A DNA stretch of 64,000 nucleotides, from assembly GCA_030065935.1 (NCBI GenBank), contig JASJCP010000025.1, positions 1 to 64,000 on the forward strand, written 5' to 3'. This stretch comes from Xenococcaceae cyanobacterium MO_167.B27. GTDB taxonomy: Bacteria > Cyanobacteriota > Cyanobacteriia > Cyanobacteriales > Xenococcaceae. Position numbers and translations under genes: made by a program. Positions 1 through 8,252 of this stretch are shown here, in pieces (position 1 is the stretch's first letter; the number at the start of each line of letters is the position of its first letter). The notes under the pieces are model-generated. The model saw nothing but the letters and a program-made list of their open reading frames with translations, ran no database searches and had not been told where the DNA came from.

Positions 1-71
1 GAAGCATTTTGTAAAAGTTGTTTAAGAGTTTCTGCCGATTCAGTTATTTCAATTTTTACTACCCCTGACAT
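1..71 (-). pseudogene. N-terminus of a transposase-like protein, cut by window edge
   Basis: A reading frame starts with ATG at 71 and runs off the left edge. The 23 visible residues begin MSGVVKIEITESAETLKQLL. This resembles the N-terminus that precedes the helix-turn-helix of IS630-type transposases in cyanobacteria (from memory, not searched). Only the first tens of residues are visible, so intactness cannot be judged. It would be transcribed away from the phosphotransferase gene next to it. Confidence 0.4.
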
Positions 72-135
72 ATTTATTGGCGATCGCTATAAGTAACTAC
101 TTCTACAAGTGTAGCTGAAGTTAGTGAAATTGGTA

Positions 136-1146
136 TTAAATTTTTATTGACTCTAATCGTCCCTCGCACAAATTAAGTAAAGCTTCAGTATATGAGCGAC
201 GGTCGGGAAATTGATTACTAAGGTAAATATGACGTACTAAAGTTAAAGTCGTATATGCCGTAATAGCTCTACTGTCTTTTTCTTTTGTGAGTTTAATAAA
301 TTCTTTTTGTAAAGCAATTTCTCGATCTTGGAGAGCATTGACATTACCTAAAGTCCGCAGACTATATTCAGTAATATGTCCGATAAAGTTACCGATATCT
401 AGACTAGGATTGCCTTCACAATATAAATCGAGGTCTAGCAGATAAAAACGATCGCGATCAACTATAATCTGATCGAAATAAAAATCTCGATGGATACCAC
501 AGACGGGATGTTCTGGTGTATTTTCTCCTAAAATATTACATTTTTCTAAAATAGATTTAATCCGAGGTTGCCAGTGGGGATAATCTTCCAGAATTTGGGG
601 TAACTTTTGCTGTAATATTGCCAATTCATCTGCCATTGTATGACGACGATGACAGGGAATATTTGCTTGATGAAGTTTATGGGCAACATGGGCAACTTTT
701 TGGCTGATAGTAACTCCTCTTTCTGTTGTTAACCAGAAAGTTACTACTTGACCAGGCACTTTTTTTTGTAGCCACATTTGCCATTGGGGAATGATTCCTA
801 TCGGTTCAGGAACGGAAATTCCGTCATGACTATTACTATCAAATCCACTATGCCAAAGTTTTTTTTGTAAATTATAACTTTTGATATCTGTTCCTTTAGC
901 TCGAATTTTGCCAATTAAAATAAGTGGATTTTCTCCCTGGAAAGTATATTCAATTAGACAGCGTTTTTGGGGTTTATAACGAATTACTTTAATTTGAACG
1001 AGTTGTAATTTGTCAGTGATAAAAGAAAGATGTTGTTGAAATATATTTTTGACTTTAATCGGACAAATAACATCTTTTAAAAAAGGCATTTGGCTATTTT
1101 TCGTGATCTCAAATCGATTTGTAACTACACAATTCATATTTGTCAT
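136..1146 (-). CDS. Aminoglycoside phosphotransferase (APH)-fold kinase
   Basis: The 336-residue protein has the C-terminal catalytic signature of APH/choline-kinase-like enzymes: a Brenner-type motif HRDFYFDQ at about residues 219-226 (catalytic Asp 221), then a metal-binding LLDLDLY at about 236-242, followed by a GNPSLDIGNF stretch typical of the family. The N-terminal lobe is more divergent. The substrate cannot be told from sequence. It closes a minus-strand group with two glycosyltransferases and an ABC exporter remnant, so a role in phosphorylating a sugar or polyketide-like precursor of a surface glycan is an inference; antibiotic resistance is less likely. Start ATG at 1146; other ATGs lie at codons 4 and 20. 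Confidence 0.75.
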   Translation of the reverse strand: MTNMNCVVTNRFEITKNSQMPFLKDVICPIKVKNIFQQHLSFITDKLQLVQIKVIRYKPQKRCLIEYTFQGENPLILIGKIRAKGTDIKSYNLQKKLWHSGFDSNSHDGISVPEPIGIIPQWQMWLQKKVPGQVVTFWLTTERGVTISQKVAHVAHKLHQANIPCHRRHTMADELAILQQKLPQILEDYPHWQPRIKSILEKCNILGENTPEHPVCGIHRDFYFDQIIVDRDRFYLLDLDLYCEGNPSLDIGNFIGHITEYSLRTLGNVNALQDREIALQKEFIKLTKEKDSRAITAYTTLTLVRHIYLSNQFPDRRSYTEALLNLCEGRLESIKI

Positions 1147-1308
1147 TTGTCCTTTGGATAAAAAGTTACAAAGCTAACCAGGATAAATCATCTCTTTTTC
1201 ATTAGGTTTACTTTGATTTGATTGCATTTGATAATCAAAGGGGGTCAAGTTGGTCTAAAGCCTGGTAATACCGTTTTTGTTTAAGGCAAGCTACAGATGG
1301 GGGAAGTG

Positions 1309-1452
1309 GGGCACCGAAGGAGACTTCATTACAAAGTCGATACGGACATCGCTTCGCACCCTTCACCGAACACGGTGAGCCGTGCTCCCGCTCACCCGTG
1401 TCCTCCTCTTTTGGCTTCAATACCTAGATATATTAAGTCTCCTCCCGGGGGG
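1309..1452 (+). repeat. Dispersed inverted-repeat element, copy 1
   Basis: This roughly 144-bp segment is nearly identical, in opposite orientation, to 22154-22280. It is bounded by imperfect inverted ends: GAAGGAGACTT near 1316-1326 and AAGTCTCCTCCCGGG at 1435-1449. Relative to the other copy it has about 20 extra bases after GACATC (near 1350-1373). It carries a GC-rich central palindrome around CGGTGAGCCG. Short frames across it are not credible genes. Its size, ends and copy number fit a MITE-like element or a mobile structured repeat. It sits where the middle of an ABC transporter gene appears to have been lost. Confidence 0.7.
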
Positions 1453-1501
1453 AAATGGGGAAATGGGGGATTGGTATTAGATACGTTATTTGTAGCAAAT
1501 A

Positions 1502-1701
1502 TTTAGCAATTTGGTATAAGGAAGCCTATTGTCGCTTAAAACATAATCAAAAACTAATTTAAGCGGTAATGGTTCGAGGATGCGTAAACCTACATCTGCC
1601 ACTAGTGCCAAACTTGCTAAAATTAGCAACAATTTTTATTCAAGAAGATAGGGATAGAAACGACGTAATACTTCTGCCAGAATTGGTAAGGCTTGGTTCA
1701 T
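1502..1701 (-). pseudogene. Broken ABC transporter (MsbA-type) N-terminal remnant
   Basis: Reading minus from ATG at 1701 gives MNQALPILAEVLRRFYPYLL, then an in-frame TAA at 1636-1638. The same frame then continues with KLLLILASLALVADVGLRIL and a LEPLPLKLVFDYVL stretch. This is the first transmembrane region of multidrug/lipid ABC exporters fused to their ATPase. The ATG overlaps the stop of the glycosyltransferase upstream (ATGA), a sign of translational coupling. Homology stops near 1502 and no ATPase domain is present. A short frame at about 1174-1256 ending in YPG may be the lost C-terminus. A repeat element lies between the two pieces. Confidence 0.65.
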
Positions 1702-2879
1702 TGAGTTACCCCTGTAATCCGTCGCTGCTCCTGATTGGCAAGAAACAAGATTTTTTCTACTACTCGCCCCCAAGTATGATTATGTAAGATTTTTTCACGG
1801 GCTGAATCCCCCAAAGTGCGACGGAGTGAGGGATTTAGGCATAATTGCTCTAAAGCATCCGCTAATGCTGTCCCGTCCCCAGGAGGAAGTAATAAACCAT
1901 TTACCCCATCATCAATAATTTCTGTAAGTTGACCTATTTTACTAGCGACAACTGGCAATCCTGCTGCCATGTACTCATAAACTTTTAGGGGAGAAAAATA
2001 AAAATCTTCACTCTGTGGATAGGGAGCTACTGCCACATCCATCTGTGCCAACCAATGAGGGACGGTTTCGGGAGGGACAGCACCAGTTAAATGCACCGCA
2101 GACTCAAGCTTTTTGGTTGCAATCTCCTTTAAAAGGCGATCACGCTCCGTACCATCCCCCACAATTAACAGGCGGGTATTGGGATGGTTGCGATGAAAAC
2201 GAGCAAAGCCATCAATTAAAACAGGCAATCCGTGCCAGGGTTTTAACGAACCCACAAAACCCACGGTAAATTGAGAAGTTGAGGGTGCATTTGTCCCAGA
2301 TAAATTTTGAGAAAACCTTTGAGGATTAACTCCATTAGGAATTACCTGAATTTTGTCCTTATCTGTCACATATTGACTCAGATAATCTTTGATTTCACGG
2401 GAAACGGCTATGATTACTGCTGCTGCCTGAAAAACTCTTTTCGCAACTGCCTCCGCTTGTTCTCGATGTACTAACCCCCGATGTTTCTCCTGTTCTAAAA
2501 TCAAAGGAGCATTCACTTCTAAAATTCCTGGGATTCCCATCTTTTGGGCATATTCCATGCCACTGTAACTCCAGAGAGAATAACGTTCATAGACAAAATC
2601 GAAGGGTTGAGCCAGACTTAACTCTAACTCCAAATCGGGATTAATCGATAAAGCAATTCGTTCTCTAACGGCTCGCTCTACTTTAGGAATAGTAGGAAGC
2701 TGATAAACTTTGACTCCCTGAAAATCTGGGGGTATTTCCTGGCTCAAACAAGTTGTGAATAAACAAATTTGTACATTTTTTTGTAATAAAGACCTAATAA
2801 CTTCCTGTACGTGAATCGAACAGCCTTTTTGTCCGAATACAGGAATACCAGGATCTGCACAAACATAAGCCACTCTCAA
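1698..2879 (-). CDS. Glycosyltransferase family 4 / GT-B fold
   Basis: The 393-residue protein has a GT-B architecture. The N-terminal acceptor domain starts MRVAYVCADPGIPVFGQKGC with the G-rich loop of family 4 enzymes. The C-terminal nucleotide-sugar domain contains VGFVGSLKPWHG (about 210-225), LLIVGDG, and the EX7E-like region SPLKVYEYMAAGLPVVAS (about 300-320). It would transfer a sugar from a nucleotide donor onto a growing glycan or lipid carrier; donor and acceptor are unknown. It lies 70 bp downstream of a second glycosyltransferase and overlaps the start of the ABC exporter remnant, so the three look like one transcription unit. Confidence 0.85.
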   Translation of the reverse strand: MRVAYVCADPGIPVFGQKGCSIHVQEVIRSLLQKNVQICLFTTCLSQEIPPDFQGVKVYQLPTIPKVERAVRERIALSINPDLELELSLAQPFDFVYERYSLWSYSGMEYAQKMGIPGILEVNAPLILEQEKHRGLVHREQAEAVAKRVFQAAAVIIAVSREIKDYLSQYVTDKDKIQVIPNGVNPQRFSQNLSGTNAPSTSQFTVGFVGSLKPWHGLPVLIDGFARFHRNHPNTRLLIVGDGTERDRLLKEIATKKLESAVHLTGAVPPETVPHWLAQMDVAVAPYPQSEDFYFSPLKVYEYMAAGLPVVASKIGQLTEIIDDGVNGLLLPPGDGTALADALEQLCLNPSLRRTLGDSAREKILHNHTWGRVVEKILFLANQEQRRITGVTQ

Positions 2880-2949
2880 AATTAATACCTCCTAGGGAAC
2901 GCAGCTTTTAAAAAATTTTGATTCTAGCTTTCTCGAATTGCGACTAGCA

Positions 2950-4233
2950 TCAAGTACCAATCGCCATCAAATGAGAATTAAGATTTTCCAGTTTGGATGG
3001 TGATTGGAAAAGCTGACGTAATGATGTTGCATTAGCGTGAATATCAAACTCTGATTCCATCAATTTTCGAGCTTCAGTAGCAAATTTAACTCGTAAAGAG
3101 GAATTCTCTAAAAGTTTTTGTAGTGCTAAAGCTAAAGCATTAGGATTCTCTTGAGGAACAATCAATCCCGTTTGTTCGTGACGAATCAACTCAGGAATTC
3201 CTGTTACATCCGTTCCCACACAAGGCGTACCTAAAGCCATTGCTTCTAATAGTACCGTTGGTAATCCATCACGGTTGCCATCTTTACCGATAATATAGGG
3301 AGCAGCAAAAACCGCAGCCTGTTGTACCAATTCAAACACTTCATTTTGAGGACGCGCGCCCACAAGACACACTTGATCTACTAACCCCAATGCCTCAATT
3401 TGTGCTTTTAATTTGCTTTCTAATTCGCCAGTACCGACGATTTGACACTGAAAATCACAACCCCACTGTTTTAATAAAGCACAAGCATCAATCAGAATCG
3501 AAAGTCCTTTCTTTTCCACCAAGCGTCCTACAGAAATTATCTGTGCTGGACGATTTCGAGGTGAAGCATAAGCAAATTGAGTTAAATCCAAGCCATTGTA
3601 AATGCGCTGTACGCCATCTGCTACACTTCCATAGACTTGCCTTAAATACTGACGATTATAATTACTCACCGTAACCACAGCAGCACTATCCCTAATCTTG
3701 CGCCTCATATCTTCAGGATCGACACTATTGTGGAAAATGTCTTTCGCATGGGCGGTAAAAGTGTAGGGAACATCGGCAAAATGTGCAGCTAACCGCGTAA
3801 CACTGGTAGCCACCGAACCAAAATGCGCGTGTAAATGGGTGATTTGCCTCAGACCCACTTCTCGCGCTAACCATGCAGCTTGATAAACAGTACTGGCTCT
3901 TTCTCCAGCAGCAAATGCCAATTTACTCCAAAAATCAGGAATAACCAGAGAAATTTCTTGTAATTCTGCCCAAAAATAACTCGCTGCATTGGGAGACAAG
4001 GTATTAAGAGAATCACTCCCTCGCCCTTGTATCGGCTTGTGAATATGGGTAACAGATGCTCGAACTTTAGCAATAATATTTTGAAAATGACTATCGTTGG
4101 TAGGACGAAGGGCAAAAATATCAATATCTAGTCCTACAGTTTCATGGGCTAAAATCTCGTTGACAACAAAGGTTTCAGAATAGCGGGGATAGCGTTTGAG
4201 CACATAACCTACTCTTATTGATTGTTTATTCAT
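2950..4233 (-). CDS. Glycosyltransferase family 4 (colanic-acid type)
   Basis: The 427-residue GT-B enzyme begins MNKQSIRVGYVLKRYPRYSE; this opening with SETFVVNEI is characteristic of WcaL/AmsK-type polysaccharide glycosyltransferases. The acceptor domain has HLHAHFG (about 165) and TFTAHAKDIF. The donor domain shows IISVGRLVEKKG, QIVGTGELE and DGLPTVLLEAMALGTPCVGT (about 350-370), the donor-binding region with its conserved Glu. The product is probably cytoplasmic or membrane-associated in exopolysaccharide or lipopolysaccharide assembly. It is the first gene of the minus-strand cluster; a strong hairpin terminator lies upstream at 4308-4341. Confidence 0.85.
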   Translation of the reverse strand: MNKQSIRVGYVLKRYPRYSETFVVNEILAHETVGLDIDIFALRPTNDSHFQNIIAKVRASVTHIHKPIQGRGSDSLNTLSPNAASYFWAELQEISLVIPDFWSKLAFAAGERASTVYQAAWLAREVGLRQITHLHAHFGSVATSVTRLAAHFADVPYTFTAHAKDIFHNSVDPEDMRRKIRDSAAVVTVSNYNRQYLRQVYGSVADGVQRIYNGLDLTQFAYASPRNRPAQIISVGRLVEKKGLSILIDACALLKQWGCDFQCQIVGTGELESKLKAQIEALGLVDQVCLVGARPQNEVFELVQQAAVFAAPYIIGKDGNRDGLPTVLLEAMALGTPCVGTDVTGIPELIRHEQTGLIVPQENPNALALALQKLLENSSLRVKFATEARKLMESEFDIHANATSLRQLFQSPSKLENLNSHLMAIGT

Positions 4234-4307
4234 TTTGTTTATTTACTCTTCACTACAGATGGCAGATAACTAATTTCTTTTTCCCGCATTTCAGCCCAAA
4301 ATTGTGA

Positions 4308-4341
4308 AATAGGCTCTAATCTTTTTAGAGCCTATTTTTGC
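4308..4341. terminator. Bidirectional-looking intrinsic terminator
   Basis: A perfect 12-bp stem (AATAGGCTCTAA / TTAGAGCCTATT) with a 5-base loop is flanked by A on the left and T on the right. No intact gene now ends here: it lies upstream of the glycosyltransferase start at 4233 and upstream of a transposase fragment at 4683. It may terminate a gene that was lost. Confidence 0.7.
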
Positions 4342-4682
4342 TGAATTTGGGAAGCTGATTTTTCTTGACTCAAGATCAGGAGATTATTTAAGTGTTAATC
4401 AATGTTTAATAAAAGGTTAATAACTTTACATACTTTACCATAATCATGAAGTATTCATGAAAAAATGATCAAAAAGTTCTTATCTCCCACCTTCCGCACG
4501 TCAAAATGTAATATAAAGCAATCAAAATAATCACGAGAAAAATAGACAAAAATAAACACCGCTCCGTCTCTGCTCTAGTAATAAATACTCAAAGAGTCAT
4601 CAAATAGAACAAAATTTAATAATCACTGGAATTAATTATTAGGTCAAATCGAAAAATATCCATCAACAATGCCACGGCGAAG

Positions 4683-5111
4683 GTGCTAGATAATATAGAA
4701 ATTAAAAACCTTAATCATCTGGGAATAATAGCAGGAATAATAGATGAGATAGGAATTGTAGAGATAGTAAATGAACAATTAGGGACAGACTCAAAAGAGA
4801 TTATAAGCCCTGGAGTAATCATCAAGGCAATTATTCTTAATGGATTAGGTTTTCTGTCAAGACCACTTTATTTATTTCAACAATTTTTTGAGGATAAACC
4901 TACAGACCATTTATTAGGAAAAGGTGTATTACCTGAACATTTAAATGATGATCAAATTGGGGGAGTAATGGATAAATGTTATAGCTATGGAATCTCAGAA
5001 TTATTTTTATTAATAGCGTTAGCTGGGGTAAAAAAGTACCAGATAAATCTGGATTATTCTCACTTAGATTCTAGTTCCTTCTCAGTTCATGGGGAATACA
5101 AAAACTTATGA
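4683..5111 (+). pseudogene. Truncated IS1634/IS4-like transposase (DUF4277 N-terminus)
   Basis: The 142 residues, from a GTG start at 4683, match the DUF4277 N-terminal domain of IS1634-type transposases (remembered family pattern): an LDNIEIKNLNHLGI opening, DQIGGVMDKCY, and a first catalytic-region LDYSHLDSSSFSVHGEY. The frame stops right after GEYKNL; the family is usually about 500-600 residues with the remaining catalytic residues further on. The downstream DNA (5112-5540) does not continue the domain in any frame I could follow, so it is a decayed insertion sequence. Confidence 0.75.
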
Positions 5112-5540
5112 CTGACGCTTAGGACGCGGGGCACCGAATGGGGGACATATCCAATCAGATAACCTCCCCTTTCTGGGGGAGAAATATGTGTAGCAGTAAT
5201 TTTTGGAATTGGTATAATGACGAAAATAGTTATATTCGCGAGTAATAATTAACCATTAGACCTCTTGCACCCACTCCCATAAACCCTCGTCAAATTAAGG
5301 GAATAGGGAATAGGCAATAGATAGAAATTTTGATTTTATATTTATTTGTGTAGTGTAGGTCTATCTTAGATGTCATGAGAGGACTCCCGCTACAAGCACT
5401 CTTCGCAGAGAAATACGAAGTTATTGGTGAGCGCGGTGAGATGAATCATGACCAATATACGCGCACCGCGTAGCGACAATATTTAGATACATTTTCTCAG
5501 TGAGTAACTTTAAGTTTTCAAGGATTAAATAGTGCAATAA
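5112..5540. other. Intergenic, no gene seen
   Basis: About 430 bp between the transposase remnant and the tnpB-like remnant. It holds short cyanobacterial filler repeats such as a GGGAATAGGGAATAGGCAA run near 5300 and GC-rich bits around 5380-5475. No reading frame, tRNA or clear terminator was recognised. Confidence 0.5.
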
Positions 5541-5542
5541 TA

Positions 5543-5955
5543 CTAGTGGTGTAAAACAGCCCGTCGAACGTGAGTCAAAGGTAGGTCAGTAGCTAGTTTG
5601 GAAGCTAGTGAAGTTAAGTCCAGAACCTCCCTAGTGAGAGAAATGTTTTTGTACCTCGAAAAACGAATACATGGGTTGCGACAAGGAAAAGCCTGTTGTC
5701 GCGTAAAAGTATTCCAGTTGCGTATCGGAGAGAAATTAATATGTTTCTTGAGTGGGCGGTTCCCGCGCGTCGTGTACTTAAAACAAACTGTCTGTGGATT
5801 CGGGCTGTCGGGGTCAGTACCAATGGGAGAAATTAACATTTCGTTTGAACTACTGTGGGCTAGACAAGTGAAAAGGAAGCAGAAATCTAACATCGTGAGA
5901 GTTAGAATCTCCCGTTAAACCGCTTGCGGTTAACGGCGAGAGTCGTCAACACCTA
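5543..5955 (+). pseudogene. Probable 3' remnant of an IS200/IS605-type tnpB with right-end hairpin
   Basis: The segment ends with a strong imperfect hairpin (CTCCCGTTAA ... TTAACGGCGAG, about 5910-5943) directly followed by GTCAAC. This is the layout at the right end of IS200/IS605 tnpB elements: stop codon, hairpin, TCAA. The intact TnpB in this window shows the same layout at 39807. At the left edge a frame reads GVKQPVERESKVGQ and then stops; a second frame (5598-5918) ends VRVRISR next to the hairpin. Neither contains RuvC motifs. I read this as a tnpB C-terminus fractured by frameshifts, or a tnpB-less derivative. Confidence 0.35.
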
Positions 5956-6077
5956 GTTATCTCCCTTCCGCAGAGGGAATAGGCAACAGGTAACGGGCAA
6001 CAGTAGGATTTTTTCATCTCTAGAGCGTTGGCTGTTGCGTTTCTGAAACCAATATGAAGGATATAAGACCCCCGCGC

Positions 6078-6122
6078 TCTAGGCGCAGAAAGCGAAGAAC
6101 GGGGGTTCAATCCCCCGATACA
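6078..6122 (+). other. Structured GC-rich segment with a tRNA T-arm-like hairpin
   Basis: GGGGG-TTCAATC-CCCCC forms a perfect T-arm-like stem and loop, preceded by a second possible pairing of CCCCCG near 6081 with CGGGGG near 6106. A matching tRNA 5' acceptor strand was not found upstream, so this is not a tRNA gene. It could be a tRNA 3'-end fragment left by an integration event, or part of the structured 3' flank of the neighbouring tnpB remnant. Confidence 0.35.
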
Positions 6123-6127
6123 CGCCT

Positions 6128-6913
6128 TTACTGTTCCCTATTCCCTGTTCCCTGTTGCCTTGAATTGATAGTTAATTTGGGTTTAAAAGGATGAACTACG
6201 ACCCATTCTAATAGTTCCAAAGGTACAGTTAATTCTACTTCTGCTTCTGGTGTTACACCTTTATCGTATCTGACGGATTTAATACTACCAATGGGTATTC
6301 CAGAAGGATATAAATTACTGATGGGAGAAGTTGTAACAGCATCTCCTGGTTGGAGATCTGATACTTGAGCAAAAAAGGTCATAGTAGCAGTCTGAGAGTT
6401 TTTACCCTGAAGATATCCCACATGACGATTACGAGAAACCACTGCTCCGATACGACTATTAGGATCACTAATTAGCAAAATGCGACTGGTATTGGGGGTG
6501 ACTCCAATAACTCTACCTACTACACCACCAATACCTGTAACGATGTATCCTTCTTCAATACCCTCATTACTGCCTTTTCCTAAAATAACTTGATGCCACC
6601 AACTGTCAACATTACGACCAATAATAGGAGCGATGACCCCTGATTTTGATTCTGACCCTTGATAGCCTAGAAGTTTTTTGAATTGGGTATTTTGCTGTTC
6701 TAGTTCTTCTAATCTGTGTTCTAATTCTAAAATACGGGCATTAGTTAAGCGATCTTCTAGTAATAGTTGTCGATTAGAAGTAAAGGGGGAAGCTGCTAAA
6801 TAGTAAATTTCCATAAGGGGTGATGCTTGAGCATACTTGAGTAGCCAAGCAATACCTAATGCAGCGATGATTTGGAGAGTGCGCCAACGTCTTTTATCTC
6901 GCCAACGATTCAT
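6128..6913 (-). CDS. mreC: Rod shape-determining protein MreC
   Basis: The 261-residue protein has the MreC plan: a short cytoplasmic N-terminus, one membrane helix (about 12-28), a coiled coil (about 45-82), and the periplasmic beta-barrel domain with GVIAPIIGRNVDSWWHQVIL, GIGGVVGRVIGVTPNTSRILLI and DPNSRIGAVVSRNRHVGYLQG. MreC links MreB filaments to the wall-elongation machinery. It lies 209 bp downstream of mreB on the same strand. The last residues (NSRQQGTGNREQ) are encoded by the GGGAACAGGG-type filler repeat, so the natural C-terminus seems to have been extended into repeat DNA. mreD, usually next, is absent from the adjacent sequence. Confidence 0.93.
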   Translation of the reverse strand: MNRWRDKRRWRTLQIIAALGIAWLLKYAQASPLMEIYYLAASPFTSNRQLLLEDRLTNARILELEHRLEELEQQNTQFKKLLGYQGSESKSGVIAPIIGRNVDSWWHQVILGKGSNEGIEEGYIVTGIGGVVGRVIGVTPNTSRILLISDPNSRIGAVVSRNRHVGYLQGKNSQTATMTFFAQVSDLQPGDAVTTSPISNLYPSGIPIGSIKSVRYDKGVTPEAEVELTVPLELLEWVVVHPFKPKLTINSRQQGTGNREQ

Positions 6914-6993
6914 AAGTAGTTATGGGTTCATTAAGAGCGATAGTTGAGGTAGGGATTGGGGACTGGGGATTGGGGGTACGGGGATGATTGAGG

Positions 6994-7115
6994 AGTTGGG
7001 GAGTTGGGGAGTTGGGGAGTTGGGGAGTTGGGGAGTTGGGGAATTAATTGTTATTACTGATTACTGATTACTGATTACTGATTACTTTCTTCCTCATCCT
7101 TCATCCTTCATCCTT
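6994..7115. repeat. Cluster of three short tandem repeats
   Basis: Six exact copies of the octamer AGTTGGGG (6994-7041), four copies of TGATTAC (7058-7085) and three copies of CATCCTT (7095-7115) follow one another in the mreB-mreC gap. Such short tandemly repeated repetitive sequences are common in cyanobacterial intergenic DNA. Copy number is likely variable between strains. Confidence 0.9.
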
Positions 7116-7122
7116 ATTACTT

Positions 7123-8160
7123 TTACACTAGTATAGAGCGATCGCTGAATACTCGGTCTAAAGTCTTATCTTCTAGCACCCGACCGGTTCCTAACACTAC
7201 ACATTTAAGGGGGTCGGCTGCAACATGGGTAACTATACCTGTTTCACGACCAATGAGAATATCTAAACCTTTTAACAATGCACCGCCACCAGCTAGCATG
7301 ATTCCGCGATCAATAATATCTGATGCTAAATCGGGGGGAGTTTGTTCTAGGGTACGTTTTACTGCGTCAATAATGGCAGTTACAGGCTCATTTATACAAT
7401 CTCTAATCTCTGCGCCACCAATGTTGATGGTGCGAGGAAGTCCCGAAAGTAAATGTAACCCGCTAACATCCATAGTTGGGTCTTCTTCATCGACGGGATA
7501 AGCAGAACTAAGAGACAATTTAATGCGTTCTGCGGTATTTTCTCCAATCGCTAATTGATGTTCTTTTCTAACATAGTGAATAATAGATTCGGTGAGTTCA
7601 TCTCCTGCAATTTTCACTGACTCACTAATAACTTTACCTTGAGAGCTAATTACTGCTACTTCTGTCGTACCTCCACCAATATCTACAATCATATTTCCTG
7701 TGGGTTCTGCGACTGGTAATCCTGCTCCTATTGCTGCTGCTAGAGGTTCTTCTATTAAATCGACTTGTCTTGCTCCTGCTTGGGAAGCTGCTTCCATCAC
7801 GGCTCTGCGTTCGAGTTTGGTTACACCACTAGGAATACCAATCACCATCCTCGGATGTACTAGGGGGTTTCCTTCATAGGCGCGACGAATAAACTCTTTG
7901 AGCATGATTTCTGTAGCTTCAAAGTCTGCAATCACTCCGTCTCTAAGAGGACGTACTGCTTCAACAGTTTCCGGGGCGCGTCCTAGCATTAATTTCGCCT
8001 CTTTCCCTACTGCTCTAGCTTCTTCAGTTCTTTTTTCGATCGCCACAACTGAAGGTTCTTCTAGAACAATTCCTTGACCAGATACATAAACTAAGGTGTT
8101 GGCAGTTCCTAAATCGATTCCTATATCCCTTGATAGGGTAAAACGACGAAACAAGTTCAC
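7123..8160 (-). CDS. mreB: Rod shape-determining protein MreB
   Basis: At 345 residues this is full-length bacterial actin. It shows IGIDLGTANTLVYV (phosphate 1, about 15-28), MVIGIPSGVT, MIVDIGGGTTEVAVIS (phosphate 2, about 158-173) and IMLAGGGALLKGLD (adenosine loop, about 288-301). It forms membrane-bound filaments that guide cell-wall elongation. It starts with MNLFRRFTLSRDIGIDLG, including the amphipathic N-terminus that binds membrane. First gene of an mreB-mreC unit. Confidence 0.96.
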   Translation of the reverse strand: MNLFRRFTLSRDIGIDLGTANTLVYVSGQGIVLEEPSVVAIEKRTEEARAVGKEAKLMLGRAPETVEAVRPLRDGVIADFEATEIMLKEFIRRAYEGNPLVHPRMVIGIPSGVTKLERRAVMEAASQAGARQVDLIEEPLAAAIGAGLPVAEPTGNMIVDIGGGTTEVAVISSQGKVISESVKIAGDELTESIIHYVRKEHQLAIGENTAERIKLSLSSAYPVDEEDPTMDVSGLHLLSGLPRTINIGGAEIRDCINEPVTAIIDAVKRTLEQTPPDLASDIIDRGIMLAGGGALLKGLDILIGRETGIVTHVAADPLKCVVLGTGRVLEDKTLDRVFSDRSILV

Positions 8161-8252
8161 GGTGCTTTACTTCTCCCCACAAACGGCGTTGCTTTGCACA
8201 AGTCGCATCTAATTTACCCTCACTATAGCAGTATTGTCGAATTAGAAGATCA

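Noticed and set aside
136-1146. Antibiotic-resistance gene
   Set aside because: APH-fold kinases act on many substrates; the glycosyltransferase context does not support resistance.
6078-6122. tRNA gene
   Set aside because: A T-arm-like hairpin exists but no 5' acceptor strand, D-arm or anticodon arm can be placed upstream at the right distance.
6994-7115. CRISPR or origin-like iterons in the mreB-mreC gap
   Set aside because: Units are only 7-8 bp and uninterrupted; these are ordinary cyanobacterial short tandem repeats.
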